Shown one piece after another: positions 7,893 through 16,989 of a stretch of DNA of 35,131 nucleotides. Position 1 is the first letter of the stretch. Every line of letters starts with the position of its first letter. Position numbers and translations under genes: made by a program. A model generated the notes under the pieces. That model was not told the DNA's origin and did no database searches. It saw only the letters and a list, made by a program, of their open reading frames with translations. Source of the stretch: Gammaproteobacteria bacterium (GTDB lineage: Bacteria; Pseudomonadota; Gammaproteobacteria; Steroidobacterales; Steroidobacteraceae); the NCBI GenBank assembly GCA_003132425.1, contig PKXS01000132.1, positions 44,990-80,120 of the forward strand, written 5' to 3'.

Positions 7893-9402
7893 TGGTCGTG
7901 TTCACCCCGCCGGACACGCCGCCGTCATCGAACCAGCGCGAGGTGATGGTTTTCGTCTGCGTATAGAACTGCACGACTTGCTTGCCATAGGGCCCAAGAT
8001 CGCCGAGTTTCGAGCCGCGCGAGCCGGTGAAGCTGAAAAACGGCACGGGCACGGGAATCGGCACGTTGATTCCCACTTGACCGACGTCGATTTCATGCTG
8101 AAATTTGCGAGCTACCGCGCCGCTTTGCGTAAAGATGCCGGTGCCGTTGCCGAAGGGGTTGCTGTTGATGAGGTCGATCGCCTCATTCAAGGTATTCACG
8201 CCGATGATTACCATCACAGGCCCGAAGATCTCCGTGGTGTAGATTTTCATTGCCGGAGTGACGCCGGAGAAGATCGTGGGCCCGATGAAATTGCCTTTCT
8301 CATAGCCGCTCACCTTCACGGCACGTCCGTCCAGCTCGAGTTTCGCGCCTTCATTGATTCCGTCTTCCACCAGTCCCAGGACGCGATTCTTGGCGTTCTT
8401 GGAGATCAGCGGGCCGATGTCGGTGCCTTTTTCTTGCCCGGCATTGACCCGCAGAGTTTTCGCCTTCGCCACGATATCCGGTATCCACTTCTGAGCGTCC
8501 CCGACCAAGACGGTGACCGACGTGGCCATGCACCGTTGTCCGGCGGCGCCGAAGGTCGATCCGACCAGGGCGTTGAGCGATTGCTCCTTTCTGGCGTCCG
8601 GCATCACCACCGCATGATTCTTGGCGCCCATCATGCATTGCACCCGTTTTCCGTGCTGCGAAGCCAGGTTGTACACGTGCGTGCCGACCGACGTTGAACC
8701 CACGAAGGAAACGGCAACGATGTCCGGGTGGCTGCAGATCGCATCGACCGAGCGTTTGCCGCCGTGAATGATGTTGAGGACGCCCGGCGGTATTCCGGCC
8801 TGCTGCGCAAGTTCGGCCAGCAGCATCGGCGTGAGCGGGTCCTGTTCCGAAGGCTTGAGCACGAAAGTGTTGCCGCACACGATGGCCATCGGAAACATCC
8901 ATAGTGGGATCATGGCCGGAAAGTTGAACGGCGTGATGCCGCCGCACACGCCGATGGGCTGGCGAATGGTGTACGTGTCCACGCCGCCCGCGACATTTTC
9001 GGCAAATTCGCCCAATTGCAAGCTGCCGATCGAGCAGGCATGTTCGACCACTTCCAGGCCGCGGAATATGTCGCCCTCGGCATCGGCCAAGGTCTTGCCC
9101 TGTTCGGCGCTCAGCGTGTGCGCGATGCGGCTCATGTGCTCGCGAACGAGGGCCTGCAGTTTCAGCATGATGCGCGCGCGCGCGGCCAGCGGCGTATTTT
9201 TCCAGGTCTTGAAGGCTGATTTGGCCGCCGCCACCGCCGCATCGATCTCCGCATCGGTCGCAAACGGCACTTGCGCGAGCACTTGTTGAGTGGCGGGATT
9301 GACGACATCGTGCCACTCGGTCGTCTTGGATTCGACGAAGGCGCCGTCGATGAGTAGTTTAACGGTCGCCACGGGTTGCGCCTTTACGGCAGGTGTAGTC
9401 AT
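7879..9402 (-). CDS. mmsA: Methylmalonate-semialdehyde dehydrogenase (CoA-acylating)
   Basis: A 507-residue aldehyde dehydrogenase that converts methylmalonate semialdehyde plus CoA and NAD to propionyl-CoA and CO2, the last step of valine-type degradation. Start ATG at 9402 (reading down), with AAGGGG 7 nt upstream; an in-frame extension to 9477 lacks family support. Diagnostic features are [32 protein letters not shown], the catalytic Cys291 in GQRCMA, EIFGPV, and the MMSDH-specific end [17 protein letters not shown]. Its product is the substrate of the prpBCD cluster on the other side of the AraC-type regulator. It is transcribed away from that regulator and converges on the DUF1289 gene. 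Confidence 0.95.
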   Translation of the reverse strand: MTTPAVKAQPVATVKLLIDGAFVESKTTEWHDVVNPATQQVLAQVPFATDAEIDAAVAAAKSAFKTWKNTPLAARARIMLKLQALVREHMSRIAHTLSAEQGKTLADAEGDIFRGLEVVEHACSIGSLQLGEFAENVAGGVDTYTIRQPIGVCGGITPFNFPAMIPLWMFPMAIVCGNTFVLKPSEQDPLTPMLLAELAQQAGIPPGVLNIIHGGKRSVDAICSHPDIVAVSFVGSTSVGTHVYNLASQHGKRVQCMMGAKNHAVVMPDARKEQSLNALVGSTFGAAGQRCMATSVTVLVGDAQKWIPDIVAKAKTLRVNAGQEKGTDIGPLISKNAKNRVLGLVEDGINEGAKLELDGRAVKVSGYEKGNFIGPTIFSGVTPAMKIYTTEIFGPVMVIIGVNTLNEAIDLINSNPFGNGTGIFTQSGAVARKFQHEIDVGQVGINVPIPVPVPFFSFTGSRGSKLGDLGPYGKQVVQFYTQTKTITSRWFDDGGVSGGVNTTISLK

Positions 9403-9539
9403 GAGAATTCCCCTTGTGTCTGACGCCCTCATACAGTTTAGCCTGACAAGCTCCCGAGAGGCAGGGCCGCCGGGCAACGCGCATGCGCCGCGATGTTGCG
9501 TGATCCCGCGCAGTTACCGGATCGCGTAAACTATTCGAT
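9403..9539. promoter_or_regulatory. Divergent control region between mmsA and the AraC-type regulator
   Basis: A 137-bp gap separates the two divergent start codons. The hexamer TAAACT occurs once on each strand facing outward: AGTTTA on plus at 9435-9440 (toward mmsA) and TAAACT at 9527-9532 (toward the regulator, 7 nt before its ATG). Both could be -10 boxes, or half-sites of a regulator operator. No good -35 partner is seen for either. Binding by the adjacent AraC-type protein is inferred from divergence alone. Confidence 0.35.
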
Positions 9540-10619
9540 ATGCGTAAGGGAATAGGCAATACCCACCCGACCCCCTCGAGCCGATGGACGCCGGTCACGG
9601 CGGCGCGGTCGGCGGAACCGGGCACCATCGCGATTTGCTTCGTCGCAGCAGCATTGCAAAGCGTCCGGGACCGCAACTTGAACGCGGACGAGTTATTGGC
9701 GACGGTGGGACTGTCCCCGAGCCTGCTGCAGGTGCCTCAGGCGCGTGTTTCAGCGAAGCACTACGGCGCCTTGTGGCGCACGATCGCGGTCACGCTCGAC
9801 GATGAATTCTTCGGCCAGGATTCGCGCCGCATGAAGGCCGGAAGTTTCGCCATGCTTTGCCACTCGGTGCTCAGCTGTAAAACTCTGGGGCAGGCGCTCG
9901 AGAGAAGTCTGCGCTTCTATGCCGTGATCTTGGACGACATTTCGGGCGCTTGCGCGCGCGATGCGAAGGAGGCGAGGGTCACCTTGCACGAGCGAGTCGC
10001 AGGGGCGAGTCAACGAGTGTTCGCTCATGAGCTGTTATTGATGTTGATCTATGGGGTGTCTTGCTGGCTGGTGGGCCGGCGTATTCCCATCCTGCGCGCC
10101 GAATTCAGCTATGCGGAGCCGGCGCACAGCGCCGAATACCGGCTGATGTATTGCGCGGATTTAAGTTTCAACAGACCGAATACCGCCATATCCTTCGAAG
10201 CGAGTTACCTCGATCTGCCGGTGGTGCAGAACGAGGGATCCCTCAAGGAGTTTCTGCGCACGGCCCCTGAGAGTATCCTGTTGAAATATAAGAACGGCAG
10301 CAGCCTCACAGCCAGGGTTCGGCGGCGGCTGCGCCAGTTTCCGCCCAGCGACGTCCCGGATTTCGAGGGGCTGGCGGGCGAACTGAATATTACGCCGGCC
10401 ACCATGCGCCGCCGTTTGCACGAAGAAGGGGCGTCCTATCAATCGATCAAGGACGAACTGCGGCGAGATCTCGCCATCAGTTACTTGAGTCATTCGAGCC
10501 GCAGTGTCATGGACATTGCAATGGAATTGGGTTTTTCTGAACGCAGCGCATTCCATCGCGCGTTTAGAAAATGGACCGGTGCCTCCCCGGGGGAATTTCG
10601 CAGAACTCTGCAGGCATAG
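9540..10619 (+). CDS. AraC-family transcriptional regulator (OruR/ArgR-like, Arabinose_bd domain)
   Basis: A 359-residue DNA-binding regulator. Residues ~45-235 resemble the PF12625-type ligand-binding domain found in OruR/VirS-like regulators. The C-terminal ~100 residues form the double helix-turn-helix of AraC proteins, with ATMRRRLHEEGASYQSIKDELR in the first half and the family signature MDIAMELGFSERSAFHRAFRKWTGASPGEFR in the second. The ATG at 9540 has no Shine-Dalgarno and lies 7 nt after a TAAACT box. Divergence from mmsA and position before the prp operon suggest it controls propionate/valine catabolism in place of the usual sigma54-type PrpR or GntR-type regulator. Family sure, target inferred. 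Confidence 0.9.
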   Translation: MRKGIGNTHPTPSSRWTPVTAARSAEPGTIAICFVAAALQSVRDRNLNADELLATVGLSPSLLQVPQARVSAKHYGALWRTIAVTLDDEFFGQDSRRMKAGSFAMLCHSVLSCKTLGQALERSLRFYAVILDDISGACARDAKEARVTLHERVAGASQRVFAHELLLMLIYGVSCWLVGRRIPILRAEFSYAEPAHSAEYRLMYCADLSFNRPNTAISFEASYLDLPVVQNEGSLKEFLRTAPESILLKYKNGSSLTARVRRRLRQFPPSDVPDFEGLAGELNITPATMRRRLHEEGASYQSIKDELRRDLAISYLSHSSRSVMDIAMELGFSERSAFHRAFRKWTGASPGEFRRTLQA

Positions 10620-10715
10620 GGAGGGGGGATGGACGGCGACTGTTGCAATTCCGCTCAACCATTTTGATCGATTTGGTCATCCGAGCCGCCTGACCGAATC
10701 GCGGATAATCCGAAC

Positions 10716-11408
10716 GTGACATTATCAGGCAAGGTGCTTGCGGTAACCGGAAGTAATGGTGTTCTGGGCCAGGCGGTTGCTCACACCTTAGGCGGCTACG
10801 GCGCCAAGCTCGCGTTGCTGGACCACGCCCATGCGCCCACTGCGGCGCCGCCTGAGGGTGCGTTGCACTACGGCGGCGTCGATTTGACTCAGGAGGACGC
10901 TGCGCGTTCGGTGCTGGAGAAGATCGTGAATGAGGCCGGCCGCTTGGACGGGCTCATCAATATCGCCGGCGGATTCCGTTGGGAGAAACTCGAGACCGGC
11001 ACGCTCGACACTTGGGATTTTATGTATCGACTCAATCTGCGCACAGCCGTCGTTTCCTGCAAAGCGGCGCTGCCGTACCTGCTGCGAGCCGGCAGCGGGC
11101 GCATCGTCAACGTCGGCGCGATGGGCGCCATTAGGGCCGCGACGGGCATGGGAGCCTACGCGGCATCAAAGTCGGGAGTGGCAAGATTGACCGAGGCGCT
11201 CTCCGAGGAGTTGAAGGATCGAAGGATCACTGTCAACGCGGTGTTGCCGAGTATCCTCGATACGCCCTCGAATCGTCTCGACATGCCGAAGGCGGACTTC
11301 AGCCGCTGGGTGTCTGCGGCCGAGGTCGCCGAAGTCATTGCGTTTCTGGTCTCCGACGCGGCGCGCGCAGTCACAGGCGCGCTGATTCCGGTGGCGGGGC
11401 GAGTATGA
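10716..11408 (+). CDS. Short-chain dehydrogenase/reductase, first gene of the prp operon
   Basis: A 230-residue classical SDR. It has the glycine motif TGSNGVLGQ near residue 12, an NIAGG motif in place of NNAG, and the catalytic pair in GAYAASKSG (YxxxK), with the C-terminal [13 protein letters not shown] segment. It starts with GTG at 10716, six nt after GATAAT (10704-10709), without a convincing Shine-Dalgarno. Its stop overlaps the prpB start by 4 nt (ATGA), so it is translationally coupled to prpB. SDRs are not a standard part of the methylcitrate cycle, and its substrate is unknown. The 96-bp gap upstream (10620-10715) holds nothing else recognisable. Confidence 0.9.
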   Translation: MTLSGKVLAVTGSNGVLGQAVAHTLGGYGAKLALLDHAHAPTAAPPEGALHYGGVDLTQEDAARSVLEKIVNEAGRLDGLINIAGGFRWEKLETGTLDTWDFMYRLNLRTAVVSCKAALPYLLRAGSGRIVNVGAMGAIRAATGMGAYAASKSGVARLTEALSEELKDRRITVNAVLPSILDTPSNRLDMPKADFSRWVSAAEVAEVIAFLVSDAARAVTGALIPVAGRV

Positions 11409-12298
11409 CGGCGCCGAACACATCGTCCGGCGCGCGATTGCGCGCGGCGTTGGCAGAAGAGCGTCCCTTGCAAATGGTCGGCGCCATCAATGCCTATGCC
11501 GCCCGGATGGCCGCGGCGTGCGGATTCAAGGCCCTTTATTTGTCCGGCGGCGGGGTCGCAGCGAATTCGTTGGGGGTGCCGGATTTAGGGATCAGCACCC
11601 TGGATGATGTGCTGATCGACATTCGCCGCATCACCGATGCGTGCGCGCTGCCGCTGTTGGTGGACGCGGATACCGGCTGGGGCGGGGCGTTCAATATTGC
11701 TCGTACCGTGAAGTCCGTCATCAAGTCCGGGGCTGCGGGATTGCACATCGAGGATCAGGTGCAAGCCAAGCGCTGCGGTCACCGTCCGGGCAAGGAAGTC
11801 GTTTCCCGGAATGAAATGGTGGATCGCGTCAAGGCCGCCGTCGATGCGCGCACTGATCCGGAATTCGTCATTATGGCGCGCACCGACGCATTGGCGGTGG
11901 AGGGCATCGAGAGGACCATCGAACGCGCGGTCGCCTGTGTCGAGGCAGGCGCCGACATGATTTTTCCGGAAGCCATGACCGAACTGGCCATGTATCGGCG
12001 ATTCAAAGACGCCGTTGGCGTGCCGATTCTGGCCAATATTACCGAATTTGGCCACACGCCTTTGTACACGCGCGAAGAATTAGGTTCGGTGGGCGTCGAC
12101 ATCGTGCTGCATTGCTGCTCCGCCTATCGAGCGATGAATGCCGCCGCGCTTGCGATCTATCGAGCCATTCGCCGCGACGGCACGCAAAAGAACGTGCTCG
12201 ATCGCATGCAGACGCGTGAGGAGCTTTACAAGTATCTGGACTATCACGCGTACGAAGCGAAGTTGGATCGGTTGTTTGCCGAAGGCAAAGAAAAGTAA
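11405..12298 (+). CDS. prpB: 2-methylisocitrate lyase
   Basis: A 297-residue enzyme of the isocitrate lyase/PEP mutase family that cleaves 2-methylisocitrate to pyruvate and succinate. It matches PrpB almost end to end: [19 protein letters not shown], the Mg-binding region [11 protein letters not shown], the active-site loop [13 protein letters not shown], and [13 protein letters not shown]. The length equals that of E. coli PrpB (296). The first codon overlaps the stop of the upstream SDR, and prpC follows after 19 nt, so the three are one operon. Confidence 0.96.
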   Translation: MTAPNTSSGARLRAALAEERPLQMVGAINAYAARMAAACGFKALYLSGGGVAANSLGVPDLGISTLDDVLIDIRRITDACALPLLVDADTGWGGAFNIARTVKSVIKSGAAGLHIEDQVQAKRCGHRPGKEVVSRNEMVDRVKAAVDARTDPEFVIMARTDALAVEGIERTIERAVACVEAGADMIFPEAMTELAMYRRFKDAVGVPILANITEFGHTPLYTREELGSVGVDIVLHCCSAYRAMNAAALAIYRAIRRDGTQKNVLDRMQTREELYKYLDYHAYEAKLDRLFAEGKEK

Positions 12299-12317
12299 CC
12301 CATAACAGGAGCAGTGG

Positions 12318-13478
12318 ATGTCCGAGGCGCAGCCCCAAACTGGGTCCTTCAAAGCCAAGAAGTCCGTCGCGTTGTCCGGCGTAACAGCAGGGAACACCGC
12401 ACTTTGCACCGTCGGCAAGACCGGCAATGACTTGCATTACCGCGGCTACGACATCCTCGACGTGGCGACCGAATGCGAGTTCGAAGAGATTGCCTACTTG
12501 CTGATCCACGAGAAATTTCCAAATGTAGTAGAATTAGCGACTTACAAAGCAAAGCTAAAGTTATTACGCGGTTTACCCAAGGCGGTAACGACGGTCTTGG
12601 AGCAATTGCCCGCGACCAGCCACCCGATGGATGTACTGCGGACGGGGGTCTCGACACTGGGTTGCTGTGAACCGGAAGCCGATGGCCATCCGATCGCCGG
12701 CGCACGCGATCTTGCCGATCGCTTGATCGCCTGCTTAGGCTCGATGCTGTGCTACTGGCACCACTTCTCGGCCAATCAACGGCGGATCGAGGTGCGCACC
12801 GACGATGATTCGATCGGCGCACATTTTCTGCATCTGTTGCATGGCCGCGAGCCCTCGGCGCAGTGGGTGCGGGCGATGCAGACATCTCTGATTCTTTATG
12901 CCGAGCACGAATTCAATGCCTCGACGTTTGCCGCCCGCGTGATCGCCGGCACCGGGTCCGACCTGTATTCGTGCATCACCGGCGCCATCGGCGCGCTGCG
13001 CGGACCAAAGCACGGCGGCGCCAACGAATTCGCTTACGAGATTCAAGCGCGGTATCCGACGCCGGACGCGGCCGAAGCGGACATCCGTCGGCGCTTGGCC
13101 GCCAAAGAAGTGATCATCGGTTTTGGTCATCCGGTCTACAGCATTTCGGATCCGCGCAACGAGGTAATCAAGGAAGTCGCGCGGACGCTGGCACGCGCGG
13201 CGAACGACATGCAGGCGTACGCGGTCGCCGAGCGGATCGAGTCAGTGATGAAGCAGGCCAAGAACTTGTTCGCAAACCTCGATTGGTTTTCCGCCGTGTC
13301 CTACCACCTCTTAGGGGTACCGACCGCCATGTTCACGCCGCTGTTTGTGATCAGCCGCACGACCGGCTGGGCGGCCCACGTCATCGAACAACGAGAGGAC
13401 GGCAAGATCATTCGTCCGAGCGCCAACTACATCGGCCCGGAGAATCTGCGGTTCGTGCCGTTGGCACAGCGCCGTTAG
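12318..13478 (+). CDS. prpC: 2-methylcitrate synthase
   Basis: A 386-residue citrate synthase-fold enzyme that condenses propionyl-CoA with oxaloacetate. The start is set by AGGAG about 6 nt upstream of ATG 12318. It shows the short N-terminus typical of PrpC ([26 protein letters not shown]), [28 protein letters not shown], the catalytic-His region [14 protein letters not shown], and the C-terminal RPSANYIGP. Codons 65-86 (12511-12575) form an unusual patch of about 32% GC, with CTA and three TTA leucine codons close together, unlike the rest of the gene. Placed between prpB and prpD. Citrate synthase proper is unlikely given length and context. Confidence 0.95.
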   Translation: MSEAQPQTGSFKAKKSVALSGVTAGNTALCTVGKTGNDLHYRGYDILDVATECEFEEIAYLLIHEKFPNVVELATYKAKLKLLRGLPKAVTTVLEQLPATSHPMDVLRTGVSTLGCCEPEADGHPIAGARDLADRLIACLGSMLCYWHHFSANQRRIEVRTDDDSIGAHFLHLLHGREPSAQWVRAMQTSLILYAEHEFNASTFAARVIAGTGSDLYSCITGAIGALRGPKHGGANEFAYEIQARYPTPDAAEADIRRRLAAKEVIIGFGHPVYSISDPRNEVIKEVARTLARAANDMQAYAVAERIESVMKQAKNLFANLDWFSAVSYHLLGVPTAMFTPLFVISRTTGWAAHVIEQREDGKIIRPSANYIGPENLRFVPLAQRR

Positions 13479-13505
13479 CGGCGCCGCACGAAGCGATAGT
13501 CCCGC

Positions 13506-14942
13506 ATGTCCCACGATATCAAATCGGCCGAACGCCCCGTCCCCGATCCGGCACTTATCGCAATCGCGGATTACGCCTTGAGCTGCCAGATCAACAGCGA
13601 ACTGGCCTATGAAACGGCGCACTACTGCTTGATGGATACCCTGGCCTGCGGTTTCCAGGCGCTCAAGTACCCGGCATGCACGAAGCTGATGGGTCCGGTG
13701 GTTCCGGGAGCGACGCTCAGCGGCGGCGCCCGTGTTCCCGGCACCTCATACGAACTCGATCCCATCAATGCAGCTTTCAATATCGGCGCGATGATCCGCT
13801 GGTTGGACTTCAACGACACGTGGCTGGCGGCCGAGTGGGGCCACCCGTCGGATAACCTGGGTGGAATTTTGGCGGTGGCCGATTACCTATCGCGGACCGG
13901 CAAACCCCTCACGGTGCGTGAAGTGCTCACCGGCATGATCAAAGCCCACGAGATCCAAGGCGTGCTCGCGTTGGAAAACAGCTTCAACCGCGTCGGTCTC
14001 GATCATGTGCTGCTGGTGCGGGTCGCCTCGACCGCGGTGGTGGCGGCGTTGCTCGGCGGCTCGCGCGAGCAGCTGATCAACGCAGTATCGAACGCTTGGA
14101 TCGACGGCGGGGCGCTGCGCACCTATCGGCATGCGCCGAATACCGGCTCCCGCAAGAGTTGGGCGGCCGGCGACGCGACCAGCCGCGCGGTGCGCCTGGC
14201 GATTTTCGCCCTCAAGGGCGAAATGGGGTACCCGTCCGCGCTCTCCGCCAAGGCGTGGGGCTTTCAGGACGTGCTATTCAAAGGGAAACCGATCGCGCTG
14301 CCTCAGCCATTCGGCAGTTACGTGATGGAAAACGTGCTTTTCAAGATTTCCTATCCTGCCGAATTCCACGCGCAAACCGCGGTGGAAGCGGCGATGACAC
14401 TGCACCCCGCGGTAAAAGATAGGATCGGCAAGATCGACCGCATCGTGATTGAAACCCAAGAGCCCGGCGTGCGCATCATTGATAAGACGGGGCCATTGTC
14501 GAATCCCGCGGATCGAGATCATTGCATTCAATACATGGTCGCCATCCCGCTGTTGTTCGGCAGGCTCGCTGCGCCGGACTACGAAGATCAAGTCGCGTAC
14601 GATCCGCGCGTCGATGCGCTGCGCGCCGTAATGCAGGTCAAAGAGAATCCCGCCTTTACTCAGGACTATTACGCGCCGGACAAACGCTATATTGGAAATG
14701 CCGTGCAGGTGTTCTTCAAGGACGGTACCTCCAGCCAGCGCATACAAGTGGACTACCCCATCGGCCATCGCAAGCGCCGCGCCGAGGGCAAGCCCATGCT
14801 GGTGAAGAAATTCGAAGCGAGTGTTGCGGCTCACTTTGGCGGCAAACAAACCGAAACGATCAAAGCAATGTTTGCCGATCAGGCAGCGCTCGCCGCGATG
14901 CCGGTGGCCGATTTCGTGGCGAGGTTGGTCACGGCGAATTAG
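13506..14942 (+). CDS. prpD: 2-methylcitrate dehydratase (MmgE/PrpD family)
   Basis: A 478-residue protein close in length to E. coli PrpD (483), which dehydrates 2-methylcitrate to 2-methyl-cis-aconitate. Recognisable family segments are [65 protein letters not shown] and [18 protein letters not shown]. It ends the operon 27 nt after prpC. No prpE, prpF or acnD is seen nearby, so propionyl-CoA must come from elsewhere, for instance MmsA. The gene converges on a minus-strand hydrolase with only 15 nt between stops and no visible hairpin terminator. Confidence 0.95.
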   Translation: MSHDIKSAERPVPDPALIAIADYALSCQINSELAYETAHYCLMDTLACGFQALKYPACTKLMGPVVPGATLSGGARVPGTSYELDPINAAFNIGAMIRWLDFNDTWLAAEWGHPSDNLGGILAVADYLSRTGKPLTVREVLTGMIKAHEIQGVLALENSFNRVGLDHVLLVRVASTAVVAALLGGSREQLINAVSNAWIDGGALRTYRHAPNTGSRKSWAAGDATSRAVRLAIFALKGEMGYPSALSAKAWGFQDVLFKGKPIALPQPFGSYVMENVLFKISYPAEFHAQTAVEAAMTLHPAVKDRIGKIDRIVIETQEPGVRIIDKTGPLSNPADRDHCIQYMVAIPLLFGRLAAPDYEDQVAYDPRVDALRAVMQVKENPAFTQDYYAPDKRYIGNAVQVFFKDGTSSQRIQVDYPIGHRKRRAEGKPMLVKKFEASVAAHFGGKQTETIKAMFADQAALAAMPVADFVARLVTAN

Positions 14943-14957
14943 GGCCCCGCCGTGGTG

Positions 14958-16217
14958 CTAACGGAGAGCTTGATAGACCAGACTTCTCAGCGAGGACCGG
15001 AAACGGGCGCGGCGCTGCGCGTTAAGCTCCTGCATCATGGCAACGACAATCAGTTTCTCCCGAGGATCCACCCAGAAATAAGTGCCGGAGCTTCCGCCCC
15101 AGTAATAATCGCCGACCGACCCGGGAACCGGGGACAGCCCCTGTTCCATGCGGACTCCAACCCCTAGGCCATAGCCTTGGCCGAGTCGCGGCAGCGGCGC
15201 AGCCAATCCCAACTCGGCGGTGCGGTCTCCGTAGCGCAACGCGGGCGGCAAGTGATTGTGCGTCATCCACTCGACGGTCTTGCGCGACAGGATTCGCGCG
15301 CCGGCGGATTCGCCGCCATTGAGCAACATCCGGCAAAACCGCGCGTAATCTCCTGCGGTCGACAGTAATCCGCCGCCGCCGGAGAACCATTTGGAGGGTC
15401 GTGCCGGGTCGTAGGAAATGACCGCCGGACCCGGATTGGCAGCCGAGTCGCGCTGCGGTTCGGCCAAAAGGTGCGCCTCGGCCGCTGAAACGCTGAAGGC
15501 CGTATTCATCATCCCGAGCGGTCGTGTGATGTGTTCGGCGAAGAATCGATCCAGGCCGACTCCTGAGACGACTTCGACCACGCGGCCCAGCACATCTGTC
15601 GACATGCCGTATTCAAAGGTGGTGCCCGGCTGGTGAGCCAGCGGCAGTTGCGACAATTTGGCCACCATATCGGCATTGGTCTGTTGGTTGTCCAGCAGAT
15701 GCGCACTGCGATATCGCCTTTGCACCAGGGAGTCGCCCAAGTGTCCGTAAGTGAACCCGGCCGTATGCCGCATCAGGTCTTGTATGGTCATCGGCCGGAC
15801 GACGGGTTCGACACTCAGGCTGCGTTCACCGGTCGCCGAATCGGCCGATTCCACTCCCACATGCAAGTCGCCCAGCTCGGGGATGGCGCGCGACACCGGA
15901 TCCCCGAGCAGAAGCTTGCCTTGCTCCAGCAGGATCAACGCCGCCGCGACCGTGAGTGGTTTGGTCATCGAGGCAATACGGAAGATGCAATCGCGCCGCA
16001 TGGGCCGCAGGTTCTGGCGATCGGCGTACCCGAGGGCCTCGAAGTACGCCATTTTGTCGTCGCGCAGGATGAGCACGACGGCGCCGGGAAGCGCGCCGCC
16101 GGTGATGTCGGCGCTCAAAGCATCGGTGAGACGCTGCAGCCTTAACGCGGAAAACCCGGCCGCCTCCGGCGTCGCCATTGCGCCGGCATCGGACCCGTGT
16201 GAAAGAAATGTTGACAT
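14958..16217 (-). CDS. Serine hydrolase, class C beta-lactamase/family VIII esterase type
   Basis: A 419-residue protein with the class C fold. The nucleophile motif SxxK is S83-M-T-K86 in RIASMTKPL, the second motif Tyr is Y203 in FEYGMSTDV, and a third-strand WGGSSGTYFWVDP lies near the C-terminus. HTAGFTYG and GGGGLLSTAGDYARF are also family segments. There is no clear signal peptide from ATG 16217, suggesting a cytoplasmic carboxylesterase rather than a secreted beta-lactamase. The frame stays open to 16553, but the extension is low-complexity and lacks domain support. A CATAAT box lies 7 nt before ATG 16217 on this strand, with no Shine-Dalgarno. The substrate is unknown. Confidence 0.85.
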   Translation of the reverse strand: MSTFLSHGSDAGAMATPEAAGFSALRLQRLTDALSADITGGALPGAVVLILRDDKMAYFEALGYADRQNLRPMRRDCIFRIASMTKPLTVAAALILLEQGKLLLGDPVSRAIPELGDLHVGVESADSATGERSLSVEPVVRPMTIQDLMRHTAGFTYGHLGDSLVQRRYRSAHLLDNQQTNADMVAKLSQLPLAHQPGTTFEYGMSTDVLGRVVEVVSGVGLDRFFAEHITRPLGMMNTAFSVSAAEAHLLAEPQRDSAANPGPAVISYDPARPSKWFSGGGGLLSTAGDYARFCRMLLNGGESAGARILSRKTVEWMTHNHLPPALRYGDRTAELGLAAPLPRLGQGYGLGVGVRMEQGLSPVPGSVGDYYWGGSSGTYFWVDPREKLIVVAMMQELNAQRRARFRSSLRSLVYQALR

Positions 16218-16409
16218 GCAAATGATTATGGCGGCGCGCCGCACACCCAAAAAAATACCAGCCGAACGAGGCGCATTATGACTTATCGAACTTGCGTGGA
16301 GCACCTCGGTGTCTGGATAGTGTGGGCGATGAAGCCCGATATCCGTCCAAACCCGCCGAACGATTGGGTAAGACACCAATTGCAAGGCGGATCGGGCGCT
16401 GTGCGAATA

Positions 16410-16871
16410 ATGAACGAACGAAGGGATCGACTGGACCGCCGGCGGCGGATCTTCTGGGCGGTCCTCTACGGCGGCTTTTTCCCCCGCCGCCGCAGCCTCC
16501 CACGCCGTCTCGATGACTCGCGCTTTCATTCCCTCGATTGGCATGCCGCGCACTTACTGGCGGTGGCGATCGGCATCGTGCTGCTCAGCGTGGCCGACGC
16601 ATTTCTGACGGTCATATTGTTATCGAGCGGCGCCCATGAGGTGAACCCCATCATGGCGCCGCTTGTCTATGGAAACATTGCATTGTTCGCAGCGCTCAAG
16701 ATCGGCATGACCGCCGCCGGCGTCATATTCATGGTGGTGCTCGCGCGCTATCGATTCATGCGCTTCGTGCGCGTTCAAGTGATGATGTACAGCATCCTGA
16801 TCGCCTATTTTGGCCTCATCGGCTACGAGCTGTGGATGTTCAATTCCCGGATCGACCCGCTGCTCCTCTGA
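16410..16871 (+). CDS. Small membrane protein, DUF5658-like
   Basis: A 153-residue protein starting at ATG 16410. The N-terminus is very basic (RRDRLDRRRR), followed after ~40 residues by three hydrophobic helices. The first helix pair carries the pattern D-x3-T plus HEVNPIM, which resembles the DUF5658 signature. No function is known for that family. An in-frame upstream extension to 16278 is possible but reads as random sequence and lacks a ribosome site. The 192-bp gap 16218-16409 to the divergent hydrolase holds nothing else I can name beyond the hydrolase promoter candidate. Confidence 0.65.
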   Translation: MNERRDRLDRRRRIFWAVLYGGFFPRRRSLPRRLDDSRFHSLDWHAAHLLAVAIGIVLLSVADAFLTVILLSSGAHEVNPIMAPLVYGNIALFAALKIGMTAAGVIFMVVLARYRFMRFVRVQVMMYSILIAYFGLIGYELWMFNSRIDPLLL

Positions 16872-16989
16872 CTCTGCCGACGCGGCGTTACATTCCATAT
16901 TGTGCCGCCTTCGGCTAAACTGAAGGCCTGTTTCGCGATTCGTTTCCCGCTCCGTATCACCTTGAAGTTATTGAGGTTTTCACCGTCCG

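Noticed and set aside
14943-14957. Possible terminator between prpD and the hydrolase
   Set aside because: The 15-nt gap is too short for a hairpin with a T tract and none is visible.
16218-16553. N-terminal extension of the serine hydrolase
   Set aside because: The added ~112 residues are low in domain likeness, lack a signal peptide and overlap the control region of the divergent membrane-protein gene; ATG 16217 fits the fold start better.
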